A DNA stretch of 64,000 nt from Bradyrhizobium nitroreducens (lineage in GTDB: Bacteria; Pseudomonadota; Alphaproteobacteria; Rhizobiales; Xanthobacteraceae): NCBI RefSeq assembly GCF_002776695.1, contig NZ_LFJC01000003.1, positions 5,921,550 to 5,985,549 on the forward strand, read 5' to 3'. Of the stretch, positions 39,839 through 48,264 are shown piece by piece. Under the pieces are notes generated by a model. That model worked only from the letters and a program-made list of their open reading frames with translations. It made no database searches and was not told the DNA's origin. Position numbers and translations under genes: made by a program. Within the stretch, counting starts at the first letter, position 1, and each line of letters starts with the position of its first letter.

Positions 39839-42790
39839 GTGCTGATCAAGAGAACACAACGCCAGCGCTCCGACGCGCAATCCCGCGGATCGATCGCCGA
39901 ATCCCTGTCGGCGCAAGGCGGCGGTCTCGATCGCCGCACCTTCCTGCGCCGCTCGGGCCTCGCCGGCGGCGGGCTTGCCGCATTGAGCGCGTTGCCGACC
40001 GGCGGCGTGCGGAAGGCGGAGGCCGCAATGGCCGGTCCGCTGAGCGCCGGCGCCACCGTCAAGAAGAGCATCTGCACGCATTGCGCGGTCGGTTGCACCG
40101 TCACCGCGGAAGTCCTCAACGGCGTCTGGATCGGACAGGAGCCGAGCTGGTCCTCGCCGATCAATCGTGGATCGCACTGCGCCAAAGGTGCTTCCGTGCG
40201 CGAGCTCGTGCACAGCGATCGCCGCCTGCGCTATCCCATGAAGCTCGTGAACGGTCAGTGGACCCGAGTCTCGTGGGACATGGCGGTCAACGAGATCGGC
40301 GACAAGCTCTCGCAGGTTCGCGAGAAATCGGGCAGCGATTCCGTCTACTGGCTCGGATCGGCCAAGATGACGAACGAAGGCGCATATCTCTTCCGCAAGC
40401 TCGGCGCCTTCTGGGGGACCAACAACACCGATCACCAGGCCCGCATCTGCCATTCGACCACTGTCACCGGCGTAGCCAACACTTGGGGCTACGGCGCGAT
40501 GACCAACAGCATCAACGACATCCGCAACTCCAAGACTCTCTTGTTCATCGGCAGCAACGCCGCCGAGGCGCATCCGGTCGGCATGCAGCACATGCTGGAG
40601 TCCAAGGAAATCAACCGCGCCAACTTCATCGTTTTCGATCCGCGTATGACGCGCACCGCGGCGCATGCGACCGAATATGTGCGCATCCGTCCCGGCACCG
40701 ACATCCCCGTGCTCTACGGCATGATGTGGCACATCCTGAAGAACGGCTGGGAAGACAAGGAATTCATCGCGCAGCGCGTCTACGGCTTCGACGACCTCCG
40801 CAAGGAAGTCGAGAAGTGGACTCCCGAGGAAACGGAGCGCGTGACCGGGGTACCCGGTGCGCAGCTCGAGCGTGTCGCCAAGATGTTTGCCACCGTCAAG
40901 CCCGCGACGATCATCTGGTGCATGGGTCAGACCCAGCACACGGTCGGCACGGCAAACGTGCGCGCAAGCTGCATCGCGCTGCTGATGACCGGCAATATCG
41001 GCAAGTCCGGCGCTGGGGCCAACATCCTCCGCGGCCACGACAACGTGCAAGGCGCAACCGATGTCGGGCTCGATATCGTGACGCTGCCCTTCTACTACGG
41101 GCTCGCCGAGGGTGCGTGGAAGCATTGGTCGCGGGTCTGGGAGGTCGACTACGACTATCTGGTGTCGCGCTTCGACGAAAAGAAGCAGATGGAGACGCCA
41201 GGCATCCCGCTGACGCGCTGGTTCGACGCGGCATTGCTGCCGAAGGCGGACGTCGCCCAGAAGGACAACGTCAAGGCGGTCTTCGTGCAGGGGCACGCCA
41301 GCAACAGCATCACGCGCATTCCTGAATCGCTGAAGGGATTGGCGGCGCTCGAGCTTTTGGTGATCGCGGACCCGCATCCGACCACTTGGGCCTCGCTCGC
41401 GGTGGAAGCCGGCCGCAAGGACGGCGTCTACATTCTCCCGGTCGCCACCCAGTTCGAATGCACGGGATCGCGCGTCGCCTCGAACCGCTCGATGCAGTGG
41501 GGCGAGCAGATCGTCAAGCCGGTGTTCGAATCCAAGGACGATCTCGAGATCATCTACCTCTTGGCGAAGAAGCTCGGCTTCGCCGACAAGATGTTCAAGA
41601 ACATCAAGGTCGAGAACAATCTTCCGGTCGCCGAGGACGTGCTTCGCGAGATCAACCGCGGCAGCTGGTCGACCGGCTATTGCGGCCAGTCGCCGGAGCG
41701 CATCAAGGCGCACATGAAGAACCAGCACAAGTTCGACCTGGTGACCATGCGCGCGCCGAAGGACGATCCGGAAGTCGGCGGCGATTATTACGGCCTGCCG
41801 TGGCCCTGCTGGGGCTCGCCCGAGGTGCGGCATCCCGGTTCGCCGCTGCTCTACAACACCAATCTGGGCGTCATGGACGGCGGCGGCGCATTCCGCCCGC
41901 GCTTCGGCATCGAGCGCGAGGAAAAACTGGCGGACGGCACCACGCGGAAAGTCAGCCTGCTCGCGGACAAGTCCTTTCCGAAGGGCTCGGAAATCGAGGA
42001 CGGCTATCCCGAGTTCACGCTGGCGAGCCTGAAGAAGCTCGGCTGGGACACCGATCTCACCGAGACGGAGATGGCCACGATCAAGAAGATCAATCCGGCC
42101 AACCCGGACGCGGTGTCCTGGTCGCTCGATCTCTCAGGCGGCATCCAGCGCGTGGCGCTCAAGCATGGCTGCGTGCCGTTCGGCAACGGCAAGGCGCGCA
42201 TGAACGCGTTCGGCCTCCCGGACCCCATTCCGGTTCACCGTGAGCCGATCTACACGCCGCGCGTCGACCTGGTCGCGAAATATCCGACGCTGCCGGATGC
42301 CAAGCAGTTCCGCCTGCCCAATATCGGCTTCTCCGTGCAGAAGGCGGCGGTGGAGAAGGGGATCGCCAAGCAGTTCCCGCTGATCCTTTCGTCCGGCCGC
42401 CTGGTCGAATACGAGGGCGGCGGTGAGGAGACGCGCACCAACCCCTGGCTCGCCGAATTGCAGCAGGACATGTTCATCGAGATCAGCCCCGCCGATGCTG
42501 CGGACCGCGGCATCAAGGACGGCGGCTGGGTCTGGGTGAGCGGCGCCGAGAACAATTCGCGCGCCAGGATGAAGGCGCTGGTCACCGAGCGCGTCGGCAA
42601 GGGCGTGGCCTGGATGCCGTTCCACTTCGGCGGCTGGCTCGGCGGCGCTGATTTGCGCAAGAACTATCCGGCGGGTACCGACCCGATCGTGCTCGGCGAG
42701 AGCGCCAACACGATCACGAGCTACGGTTACGACCCGGCCACGGGCATGCAGGAGCCGAAGGTCACGCTTTGTCAGATCGTAGCGGCTTGA
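39839..42790 (+). CDS. Formate dehydrogenase alpha subunit (molybdo-bis-MGD)
   Basis: A 983-residue catalytic subunit that oxidises formate to CO2. Order: Tat signal (RRTFLRRSGLAGGG, about 33-46); a 4Fe-4S site with CTHCAVGC and a later HCAKG cysteine (about 79-120); and the molybdopterin domains. The metal-binding residue is Cys204 in QARICHSTTVTG, aligned with the selenocysteine of E. coli FdnG, so no UGA recoding is needed. Motifs NTWGYGAMTN and HPVGMQH are characteristic. It starts at GTG after GGGGAGG. Export by Tat implies a periplasmic active site. Confidence 0.95.
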   Translation: MLIKRTQRQRSDAQSRGSIAESLSAQGGGLDRRTFLRRSGLAGGGLAALSALPTGGVRKAEAAMAGPLSAGATVKKSICTHCAVGCTVTAEVLNGVWIGQEPSWSSPINRGSHCAKGASVRELVHSDRRLRYPMKLVNGQWTRVSWDMAVNEIGDKLSQVREKSGSDSVYWLGSAKMTNEGAYLFRKLGAFWGTNNTDHQARICHSTTVTGVANTWGYGAMTNSINDIRNSKTLLFIGSNAAEAHPVGMQHMLESKEINRANFIVFDPRMTRTAAHATEYVRIRPGTDIPVLYGMMWHILKNGWEDKEFIAQRVYGFDDLRKEVEKWTPEETERVTGVPGAQLERVAKMFATVKPATIIWCMGQTQHTVGTANVRASCIALLMTGNIGKSGAGANILRGHDNVQGATDVGLDIVTLPFYYGLAEGAWKHWSRVWEVDYDYLVSRFDEKKQMETPGIPLTRWFDAALLPKADVAQKDNVKAVFVQGHASNSITRIPESLKGLAALELLVIADPHPTTWASLAVEAGRKDGVYILPVATQFECTGSRVASNRSMQWGEQIVKPVFESKDDLEIIYLLAKKLGFADKMFKNIKVENNLPVAEDVLREINRGSWSTGYCGQSPERIKAHMKNQHKFDLVTMRAPKDDPEVGGDYYGLPWPCWGSPEVRHPGSPLLYNTNLGVMDGGGAFRPRFGIEREEKLADGTTRKVSLLADKSFPKGSEIEDGYPEFTLASLKKLGWDTDLTETEMATIKKINPANPDAVSWSLDLSGGIQRVALKHGCVPFGNGKARMNAFGLPDPIPVHREPIYTPRVDLVAKYPTLPDAKQFRLPNIGFSVQKAAVEKGIAKQFPLILSSGRLVEYEGGGEETRTNPWLAELQQDMFIEISPADAADRGIKDGGWVWVSGAENNSRARMKALVTERVGKGVAWMPFHFGGWLGGADLRKNYPAGTDPIVLGESANTITSYGYDPATGMQEPKVTLCQIVAA

Positions 42791-42803
42791 GGGAGCAACG
42801 AAC

Positions 42804-43400
42804 ATGGCTCGAATGAAGTTTCTCTGCGACGCTGACCGCTGCATCGAGTGCAACGCCTGCGTGACGGCGTGCAAGAACGAGCATGAGGTGCCCTGGGGCA
42901 TCAACCGGCGCCGCGTGGTGACCATCAACGACGGCAAACCGGGCGAGCGCTCGATCTCCATGGCCTGCATGCACTGCACGGATGCGCCATGCGCTGCGGT
43001 TTGCCCGGTGAACTGCTTCTACACCACCGCCGACGGCGTGGTGCTGCACTCGAAGGACCTCTGCATCGGCTGCGGCTATTGCTTCTACGCCTGCCCGTTC
43101 GGGGCGCCGCAATATCCGAAGGTCGGCAACTTCGGCTCGCGCGGCAAGATGGACAAGTGCACCTTTTGCGCCGGCGGCCCTGAGGCCGATGGCAGCAAGG
43201 AGGAGTACGAGAAATACGGCGCGAACCGGCTCGCCGAGGGCAAGCTGCCGCTGTGCGCCGAGATGTGCTCGACCAAATCGCTGCTTGCCGGTGACGGCGA
43301 GATCATCGCCCAGATCTACAAGGAGCGCGTGATGAAGCGCGGCTATGGCTCCGGCGCCTGGGGCTGGAAGACGGCGTATCGGGAGTCGATCGAGTCCTGA
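42804..43400 (+). CDS. Formate dehydrogenase beta subunit (4Fe-4S)
   Basis: A 198-residue electron-transfer subunit with four cysteine groups (CIECNACVTACKNE, CMHCTDAPCAAVCPVNC, CIGCGYCFYACPFG, CTFC-x-CAEMC later) that hold four 4Fe-4S clusters passing electrons from the alpha to the gamma subunit. It lacks the C-terminal membrane helix of E. coli FdnH. It begins 13 bases after the alpha gene. Confidence 0.95.
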   Translation: MARMKFLCDADRCIECNACVTACKNEHEVPWGINRRRVVTINDGKPGERSISMACMHCTDAPCAAVCPVNCFYTTADGVVLHSKDLCIGCGYCFYACPFGAPQYPKVGNFGSRGKMDKCTFCAGGPEADGSKEEYEKYGANRLAEGKLPLCAEMCSTKSLLAGDGEIIAQIYKERVMKRGYGSGAWGWKTAYRESIES

Positions 43401-43443
43401 TCGCAGATCGCGTGTGGGCGCGCTGGGACGTGGGGAGGAACTG

Positions 43444-44442
43444 ATGGCGTCGTTTCTTGGACTGATCCGCCTGGTCGTCGGAGCCTGGGCATTTCTCCTG
43501 CTGGTCTCGGCGACACCGGCGAGCGCGCAGCAGGTCAATCCGACCGCCAGTTCCGTCAAGGAACAGCAGCTCCTGCAGGAGCTCAACCGCATCCAGGGCC
43601 GCGTCAGCATTCCCGACCAGCGCTCCGGGGTGCTTGAGCAGCCGCAGGGCCGCGAGTGGCGCGAATTCCGCAACGTCACGCTGCGGTGGATCGGCGGCGT
43701 CGCCATCCTCGGCATGATCGCAGTCATCCTGATCTTCTATCTGACCCGCGGCATGGTCCGGATCGAGGGTGGGCGCTCCGGGCGCACCATCGTGCGGTTT
43801 TCCGGCTTTGAGCGCTTCGTCCACTGGATGACGGCAACCTGCTTCGTCATTCTCGCCATCTCGGGCCTCAACATCACGTTCGGCCGCCCGCTGCTCTTGC
43901 CGCTGATCGGTTTCGAGGCCTTCTCCGAATGGTCGCAATGGGCGAAATACGCCCACAACTATCTGAGCTTTCCCTTCACCCTCGGTGTGGTGCTGATCTT
44001 CCTGATGTGGATCGGCGGCAACATCCCCGGCAAGGTCGACATCGACTGGATCAAGCGCGGCGGCGGTCTGTTCCACGACCATCCACCGGCGCCTCGGTTC
44101 AATGCCGGCCAGAAGGGGATTTACTGGATCGTCGTCGTCGGTGGCGGTCTGGTTGCCGCGACCGGATATCAGCTGATGTTCCCGTTCTACGTCAGCGGCA
44201 TTGAAGGCATGCAGCTTGCCCAGATCCTCCACTCGATCGTGGCGGTTCTGTTCGTCGCGGCGATGCTGGCACACATCTATATCGGTACGATCGGCATGGA
44301 AGGGGCCTTCGAGGCAATGGGCTCCGGCGAGGTCGATGTCAATTGGGCCAGGGAGCACCACAGTCTGTGGCTGGATGAGCAGAACGCCCGCTCGCGTGCC
44401 GGTGATGCGAATCCCAATCCGGCGGTCACCGCCGCAGAATAG
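43444..44442 (+). CDS. Formate dehydrogenase gamma subunit (cytochrome b556)
   Basis: A 332-residue membrane subunit. A signal-like segment (first 28 residues) and a periplasmic stretch are followed by a cytochrome b561-like bundle (about 75-320). Haem-ligand histidines are in RFVHWMTATCFV, YAHNYLSFPF and LHSIVAVLFVAAMLAHIYIG. It carries electrons to the quinone pool. ATG 43444 follows GGGAGGAACTG; an upstream in-frame ATG overlaps the beta gene. Confidence 0.95.
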   Translation: MASFLGLIRLVVGAWAFLLLVSATPASAQQVNPTASSVKEQQLLQELNRIQGRVSIPDQRSGVLEQPQGREWREFRNVTLRWIGGVAILGMIAVILIFYLTRGMVRIEGGRSGRTIVRFSGFERFVHWMTATCFVILAISGLNITFGRPLLLPLIGFEAFSEWSQWAKYAHNYLSFPFTLGVVLIFLMWIGGNIPGKVDIDWIKRGGGLFHDHPPAPRFNAGQKGIYWIVVVGGGLVAATGYQLMFPFYVSGIEGMQLAQILHSIVAVLFVAAMLAHIYIGTIGMEGAFEAMGSGEVDVNWAREHHSLWLDEQNARSRAGDANPNPAVTAAE

Positions 44443-44472
44443 CCGGTCCGATGTTGTTTCCGCGATGCCTCG

Positions 44473-44595
44473 TCAGAGACGCACGGCACTTGTGGCAAAG
44501 GCCTGCTGCACCGGCTCTTGAATCCGGTTAAGCACGACAACTGCGACCGCGCCCATCGCGATCGCAGCCAGGCACGCAAGTAGGAATTCCTTCAT
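44473..44595 (-). CDS. 40-residue membrane micro-protein
   Basis: A short gene with ATG after GGAGAGATCGCG (ribosome site GGAGA, 7 bases). The product is a 40-residue single-pass protein: MKEFLLACLAAIAMGAVAVV, then VLNRIQEPVQQAFATSAVRL. It resembles small proteins that I recall in Bradyrhizobium genomes (MKEFLLAC...EPV..AF.T..VRL). Function unknown. It ends convergently 30 bases after the formate dehydrogenase gamma gene. Confidence 0.7.
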   Translation of the reverse strand: MKEFLLACLAAIAMGAVAVVVLNRIQEPVQQAFATSAVRL

Positions 44596-44697
44596 CGCGA
44601 TCTCTCCGTATACGCGCGAGTTTGGCGAAGTATACGATGGCGGCCGGCGCATACAACAGCGTCGGCGAGAGACCTTCTTGCGACTTTTGGTGCGTGC

Positions 44698-44904
44698 CTA
44701 TTGCTTGGCTTCCTTCGGAAACTCAAACGTGCGATCCACGAAATCCTGGACCGGAAGGCTGCGGATCTGATCCGCGCTCTGAAGTTCACCGATGGGGGGC
44801 ATGCCGCTCTTGCCGAAAGGAAATAAAGAGTGCGATTTGAGCACGCTGGTCGCTGCTCCAACCGCAAGCAGGGCGGCAACCACGGAAAGGGTCAGGCGCT
44901 TCAT
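44698..44904 (-). CDS. Small exported hypothetical protein
   Basis: A 68-residue protein with an N-terminal hydrophobic signal (MKRLTLSVVAALLAVGAATSV) and a mature part SLFPFGKSGMPPIGELQSAD followed by SLPVQDFVDRTFEFPKE. The P-V-x-D/E-F-x-D ending is typical of a family of short Bradyrhizobium secreted proteins. It may share a transcript with the 40-residue micro-protein 102 bases downstream. Function unknown. Confidence 0.65.
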   Translation of the reverse strand: MKRLTLSVVAALLAVGAATSVLKSHSLFPFGKSGMPPIGELQSADQIRSLPVQDFVDRTFEFPKEAKQ

Positions 44905-45221
44905 GCGATATCTCCATTCGCTTCAGGTCTGTCCCCGAGACGACTGAGGTACGGCAAAACGCACCGTGGAGATGTGAGCTGCGTCACAGGCGGCTGGAAA
45001 ATTCGAGGTTCCCGCCGCGCGAGGAATGCTCGCTCGCGTGATCCAGAACCATCCGAACCGCGCGGGCCCGGACCTCGGGTAATGGATGTTGTGATAAAAT
45101 AGCTTTTGGGCCCGACGCGAATCGCGCCTTCGCTGATCGCAGGTATCCGAGCCGCGCCCGCACGGGGCCGCCCTCGCGGGGCGGCTCCTTACCTCGCCAT
45201 AGTCAAAGGAACGTTCACATA
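44905..45221. other. Gap before the nuclease/MBL/PP2C cassette
   Basis: A 317-base gap. It holds a GC-rich hairpin GCCGCCC-TCGCG-GGGCGGC at 45167-45185, without a T tract, just before the first cassette gene, and AAAGGAA as ribosome site at about 45206. No gene is seen. The promoter of the cassette must lie here. Confidence 0.4.
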
Positions 45222-46139
45222 ATGAGCGCGACAGGTCTCAAGAGATATTTTGATGATGTCCCGGGTTTGCACGCGCATCCGTTTTTCGCGAAAACCGGGT
45301 TGTTGAACGACCTGTTGCTGGGCGAGGTCTTTCCGGCAATCCGCGAGAACGAAGTCCATTTCTATTACGGCGGTGCGCGCTTGTGCGTCTACAAAGGCGG
45401 AGAGATGCTTAGCAACAACCGCTATCTCGATATTCCCGACAACGGCAGCTCCCGCGACGTCCGCATCCCATCGGACCGGTATAGCGAGTACCGAGCGATC
45501 AAAGACAAATGCAAAGGGTACCGCTCGCCTAACAGGGAGCTGTCGATCGTCAGCTCGCTGTTTTCGGAGTTTTCACTTGCTGCATCGAGCGTGCGGCCGG
45601 ATCGCGCCCGCTTGCTCGACATCGAGTGCCGATTTCCCGGCGCGCCTCAGCCTGCGGACGCAGAGTCGAAGACGCAGGACATGATCGACTGCCTATTCTT
45701 GACGCCACAGGGTACTCTGGTGTTCGTCGAGGTGAAGAGGTCCGACAATGCAGAGGCGCGCAGCAGCGGAGAAAGCGCGGCTGTAGTTAACCAGCTTCGA
45801 CGGTACCGATCTCAGCTCGGCTCCGAAGCCTTGCGTCGAAATATCAAAGACGTCTACACGGACGCAATTAAAGCCCTCAGTCTGTGTCTGAAGCAAGAGA
45901 ACCTGCCCGAGGTATTCACGCCGAAAGCCGTGTTCGAGGGCGTACCGCTTTTGATCGTTGGTCCGACAGTATCTTCGCCGTACTCCAAGGAGATCTGGCA
46001 GCGCGACCTGTTGGCTGCTCCGCTGTCGCTCCAATCCGACATCATCGGCCTCGATGGACGAGACGAGCGCATGACCGCCGCGCTGGACAAATTCTTCCGC
46101 TTCCTCGACGGTAACGTCACGGAGACCGGGAGCCGATGA
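45222..46139 (+). CDS. PD-(D/E)XK nuclease-like protein of a three-gene cassette
   Basis: A 305-residue protein with no named family match that I know. A PD-(D/E)XK core can be read: Asp156 in DMIDCLF, then Glu170-Val-Lys172 in LVFVEVKRSD, and Q191-x3-Y195 in NQLRRYRSQL, the QxxxY motif of RecB-type nucleases. The N-terminal 120 residues are unassigned. AAA, TTT, TTG and ATA-type codons are frequent, unlike neighbouring genes, which suggests transfer. It overlaps the MBL gene by an ATGA junction. A nuclease role is inference from motifs; it could also be an inactive family member. Confidence 0.7.
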   Translation: MSATGLKRYFDDVPGLHAHPFFAKTGLLNDLLLGEVFPAIRENEVHFYYGGARLCVYKGGEMLSNNRYLDIPDNGSSRDVRIPSDRYSEYRAIKDKCKGYRSPNRELSIVSSLFSEFSLAASSVRPDRARLLDIECRFPGAPQPADAESKTQDMIDCLFLTPQGTLVFVEVKRSDNAEARSSGESAAVVNQLRRYRSQLGSEALRRNIKDVYTDAIKALSLCLKQENLPEVFTPKAVFEGVPLLIVGPTVSSPYSKEIWQRDLLAAPLSLQSDIIGLDGRDERMTAALDKFFRFLDGNVTETGSR

Positions 46140-47377
46140 CAGTTCGGCTCACGGTCCATCGCTCGACCCAGGAAATCGGTGGCAACTGCATCGAGGTCGT
46201 CGCGTCCGACGGAAGCCGCCTCCTGCTCGACATCGGCCGACCGCTTGATGGAGAAGGCGATGCGGCCGGACTACTGCCCACTACGCTCGATCTCGGTGGT
46301 TCGCCGGCTGCGATACTTATCTCGCACCCTCACCAAGACCACTATGGCCTGCTTCAGGCGGCTCCGAACGAGTGGTCCGTGCACTCCGGTGCGGCAACCG
46401 AAAAGCTTGTCAAGCTCACGGCCGCCATCGTTGGCGAGCCGATCATTCGCGACTTTCACAACTGGACCAGTGGCCATCCGTTCGTGGTCGGCCCATTCAC
46501 CGTCACCCCCTTCCTGACCGATCACTCTGCGTTCGACGCCTACATGCTGCTGATCGATGTTGAGGGAAGACGTCTTCTGTATTCCGGCGATTTCCGGGTA
46601 CACGGCCGCAAGGGATCGCTTGTCAGCCGCCTCATGTCTGCACCGCCGCCCGGGATCGACGTGTTGCTGCTCGAAGGCACCAATCTCGGCGCCGACAAGC
46701 CGTGGATGAGTGAGGATGAGCTTGAGGCCGGTTTCCGGAAACTGTTTGAGGAGACTGGAGGCCGCGTGTTCGTTACTTGGTCGGCCCAGAACATCGACCG
46801 GACCGTTACGCTCTATCGCGCTTGCCTCAAGGCCAATCGGACACTCGTCATCGACCTCTACACGGCCGAAGTCCTCGAACTCCTGAGCGAGCATGCCAAC
46901 CTGCCGCGGCCAGGATGGGACCAGATAAAGGTTGTGATCACCAGTGCATTTGCGCAGATGTATCGCGCCAAAGGCCGCGACGCTTTCGTGGCTCGCATGG
47001 CCGATCACGGCATCGCGGCCCGCCAACTCAACGACGAGCCAGCACGTTGGGTGGTGATGATGCGCAAGTCCCTTATGCGCGACTACGCGCGCCAGAACGT
47101 CGCTCCGGGGCCGGACGATGCCTGGAGTTGGTCGATGTGGCGCGGCTATCTCGACGGCGAGGGTGGCCGGGCCGTCAACGCGTCTTTTGCTGCCGGCGGC
47201 GCCCGAGCCTGCCACCTGCATACGAGCGGACATGCATCCCCTGAGGATCTCCTGAAATTTGCACAAGCGATGCGGGCCGGCTGCGTTGTCCCGATTCACG
47301 GCGCGGCATGGGACTCGCATGCGGAGGCATTTCCCGCTATTCGCCGTCTGCGTGACGGTGAACCTCTGGCGATCTGA
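46136..47377 (+). CDS. Beta-CASP metallo-beta-lactamase-fold hydrolase (RNase J/Int9-like)
   Basis: A 413-residue MBL-fold protein. The metal motif HPHQDH is at 64-69, a further His in TDHSAFDAY, and the Asp of YSGDFRVHG (about 149-157). The C-terminus has the beta-CASP elements FVTWSAQNID and HTSGHAS...VVPIHG (about 362-388). These match RNase J-type nucleases, but the protein is shorter than RNase J and lacks its C-terminal domain. It is encoded between a nuclease-like protein and a PP2C phosphatase, so it may be part of an RNA-targeting or regulatory cassette. Confidence 0.85.
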   Translation: MTVRLTVHRSTQEIGGNCIEVVASDGSRLLLDIGRPLDGEGDAAGLLPTTLDLGGSPAAILISHPHQDHYGLLQAAPNEWSVHSGAATEKLVKLTAAIVGEPIIRDFHNWTSGHPFVVGPFTVTPFLTDHSAFDAYMLLIDVEGRRLLYSGDFRVHGRKGSLVSRLMSAPPPGIDVLLLEGTNLGADKPWMSEDELEAGFRKLFEETGGRVFVTWSAQNIDRTVTLYRACLKANRTLVIDLYTAEVLELLSEHANLPRPGWDQIKVVITSAFAQMYRAKGRDAFVARMADHGIAARQLNDEPARWVVMMRKSLMRDYARQNVAPGPDDAWSWSMWRGYLDGEGGRAVNASFAAGGARACHLHTSGHASPEDLLKFAQAMRAGCVVPIHGAAWDSHAEAFPAIRRLRDGEPLAI

Positions 47378-47392
47378 AGCGGGCCGTAAGTT

Positions 47393-48136
47393 ATGCGAAT
47401 TCACGACATAGCGTTGTTCACCCATCGGGGGGCTGTGCGTGTCCGCAACGAAGACGCGGTCTTCGTCGGCGGAACGATCTTTCAGGAGGACCTACGGGAC
47501 GTAGTCGCGCTGCGGCTCACAGGCTCGCCCCATGCACTGCTGATCGCCGACGGCATGGGGGGCCATCCCCACGGTGATCTTGCCAGCCACGCTGCCTTGG
47601 CCTTCCTGACCTCGCAGGATGGCTTGCTGGACGGCTCGGCCGCCTGCGAGACGGCGTTGCATGCGGCCAATGAGCGGCTCTACGAGCTGATGGATGAGCC
47701 TACCCGGATCGGCATGGGCACGACCATAGCCGGCCTGGTGCTGCAGGAAACAGCCATGATCGCGTTCAACGTGGGCGATAGCCGAGCCTACCGACTCAGC
47801 AGTGGAGGTCTCCACAAACTGAGCCATGAAGATGTGGTACTCCCGCCGGGCGAGGGCATAGCGCCGGCCCGAACGCATGGAATCACGCAGGCTCTGGGCG
47901 GCTCGACCTTTCCGCTCGCGATCGTGCCGCACGTCTGCGTCGAACCGCCGTTGCAGGTCGGAGACAAAGTCCTGCTGTGCACAGACGGACTGACAGACGC
48001 TCTCAACGATACGGAGATCGAAACCTTCCTTCAGCTTTCGGCGTCTCCTGCCATCATCATCCAGAAACTTGTCAGGCGAGCGATCTCGGCAGGGACCCGC
48101 GACAATATTTCCGTGGTCGTCGGGGTTTGCGTTTAG
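47393..48136 (+). CDS. PP2C-type serine/threonine phosphatase
   Basis: A 247-residue PPM/PP2C phosphatase. Motifs: RVRNEDA (18-23), IADGMGGHPHGD (51-62, metal-binding Asp and Gly), MGTTIAGLV, NVGDSRAYRL, CTDGLTDAL and RDNISVVVG. All metal-ligand aspartates are present, so it is probably active. No kinase gene is adjacent, so its target is unknown. It starts 15 bases after the MBL gene. Confidence 0.92.
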   Translation: MRIHDIALFTHRGAVRVRNEDAVFVGGTIFQEDLRDVVALRLTGSPHALLIADGMGGHPHGDLASHAALAFLTSQDGLLDGSAACETALHAANERLYELMDEPTRIGMGTTIAGLVLQETAMIAFNVGDSRAYRLSSGGLHKLSHEDVVLPPGEGIAPARTHGITQALGGSTFPLAIVPHVCVEPPLQVGDKVLLCTDGLTDALNDTEIETFLQLSASPAIIIQKLVRRAISAGTRDNISVVVGVCV

Positions 48137-48264
48137 CTGCGTGTCCCGGTCCAGGGCGCGCCTGATGCACGCTGGCTGGCGTCAAAGCCGCTCCTCTTTA
48201 GGGCCGCAGATCTTCCGCTCCGCCTGAAATCGCTCGAGAAGCCGGCCGCGACTGGGTCACGGCC

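Noticed and set aside
40439..40459. Selenocysteine in the formate dehydrogenase
   Set aside because: The codon at the active site is TGC (Cys204), not TGA, so no recoding is needed.
38768..41833. 1021-codon open frame on the minus strand opposite the chaperone and FdhA genes
   Set aside because: It lies antisense to clearly real TorD and FdhA genes, its product is a His/Arg/Asp-rich shadow, and high GC at third positions explains open antisense frames.
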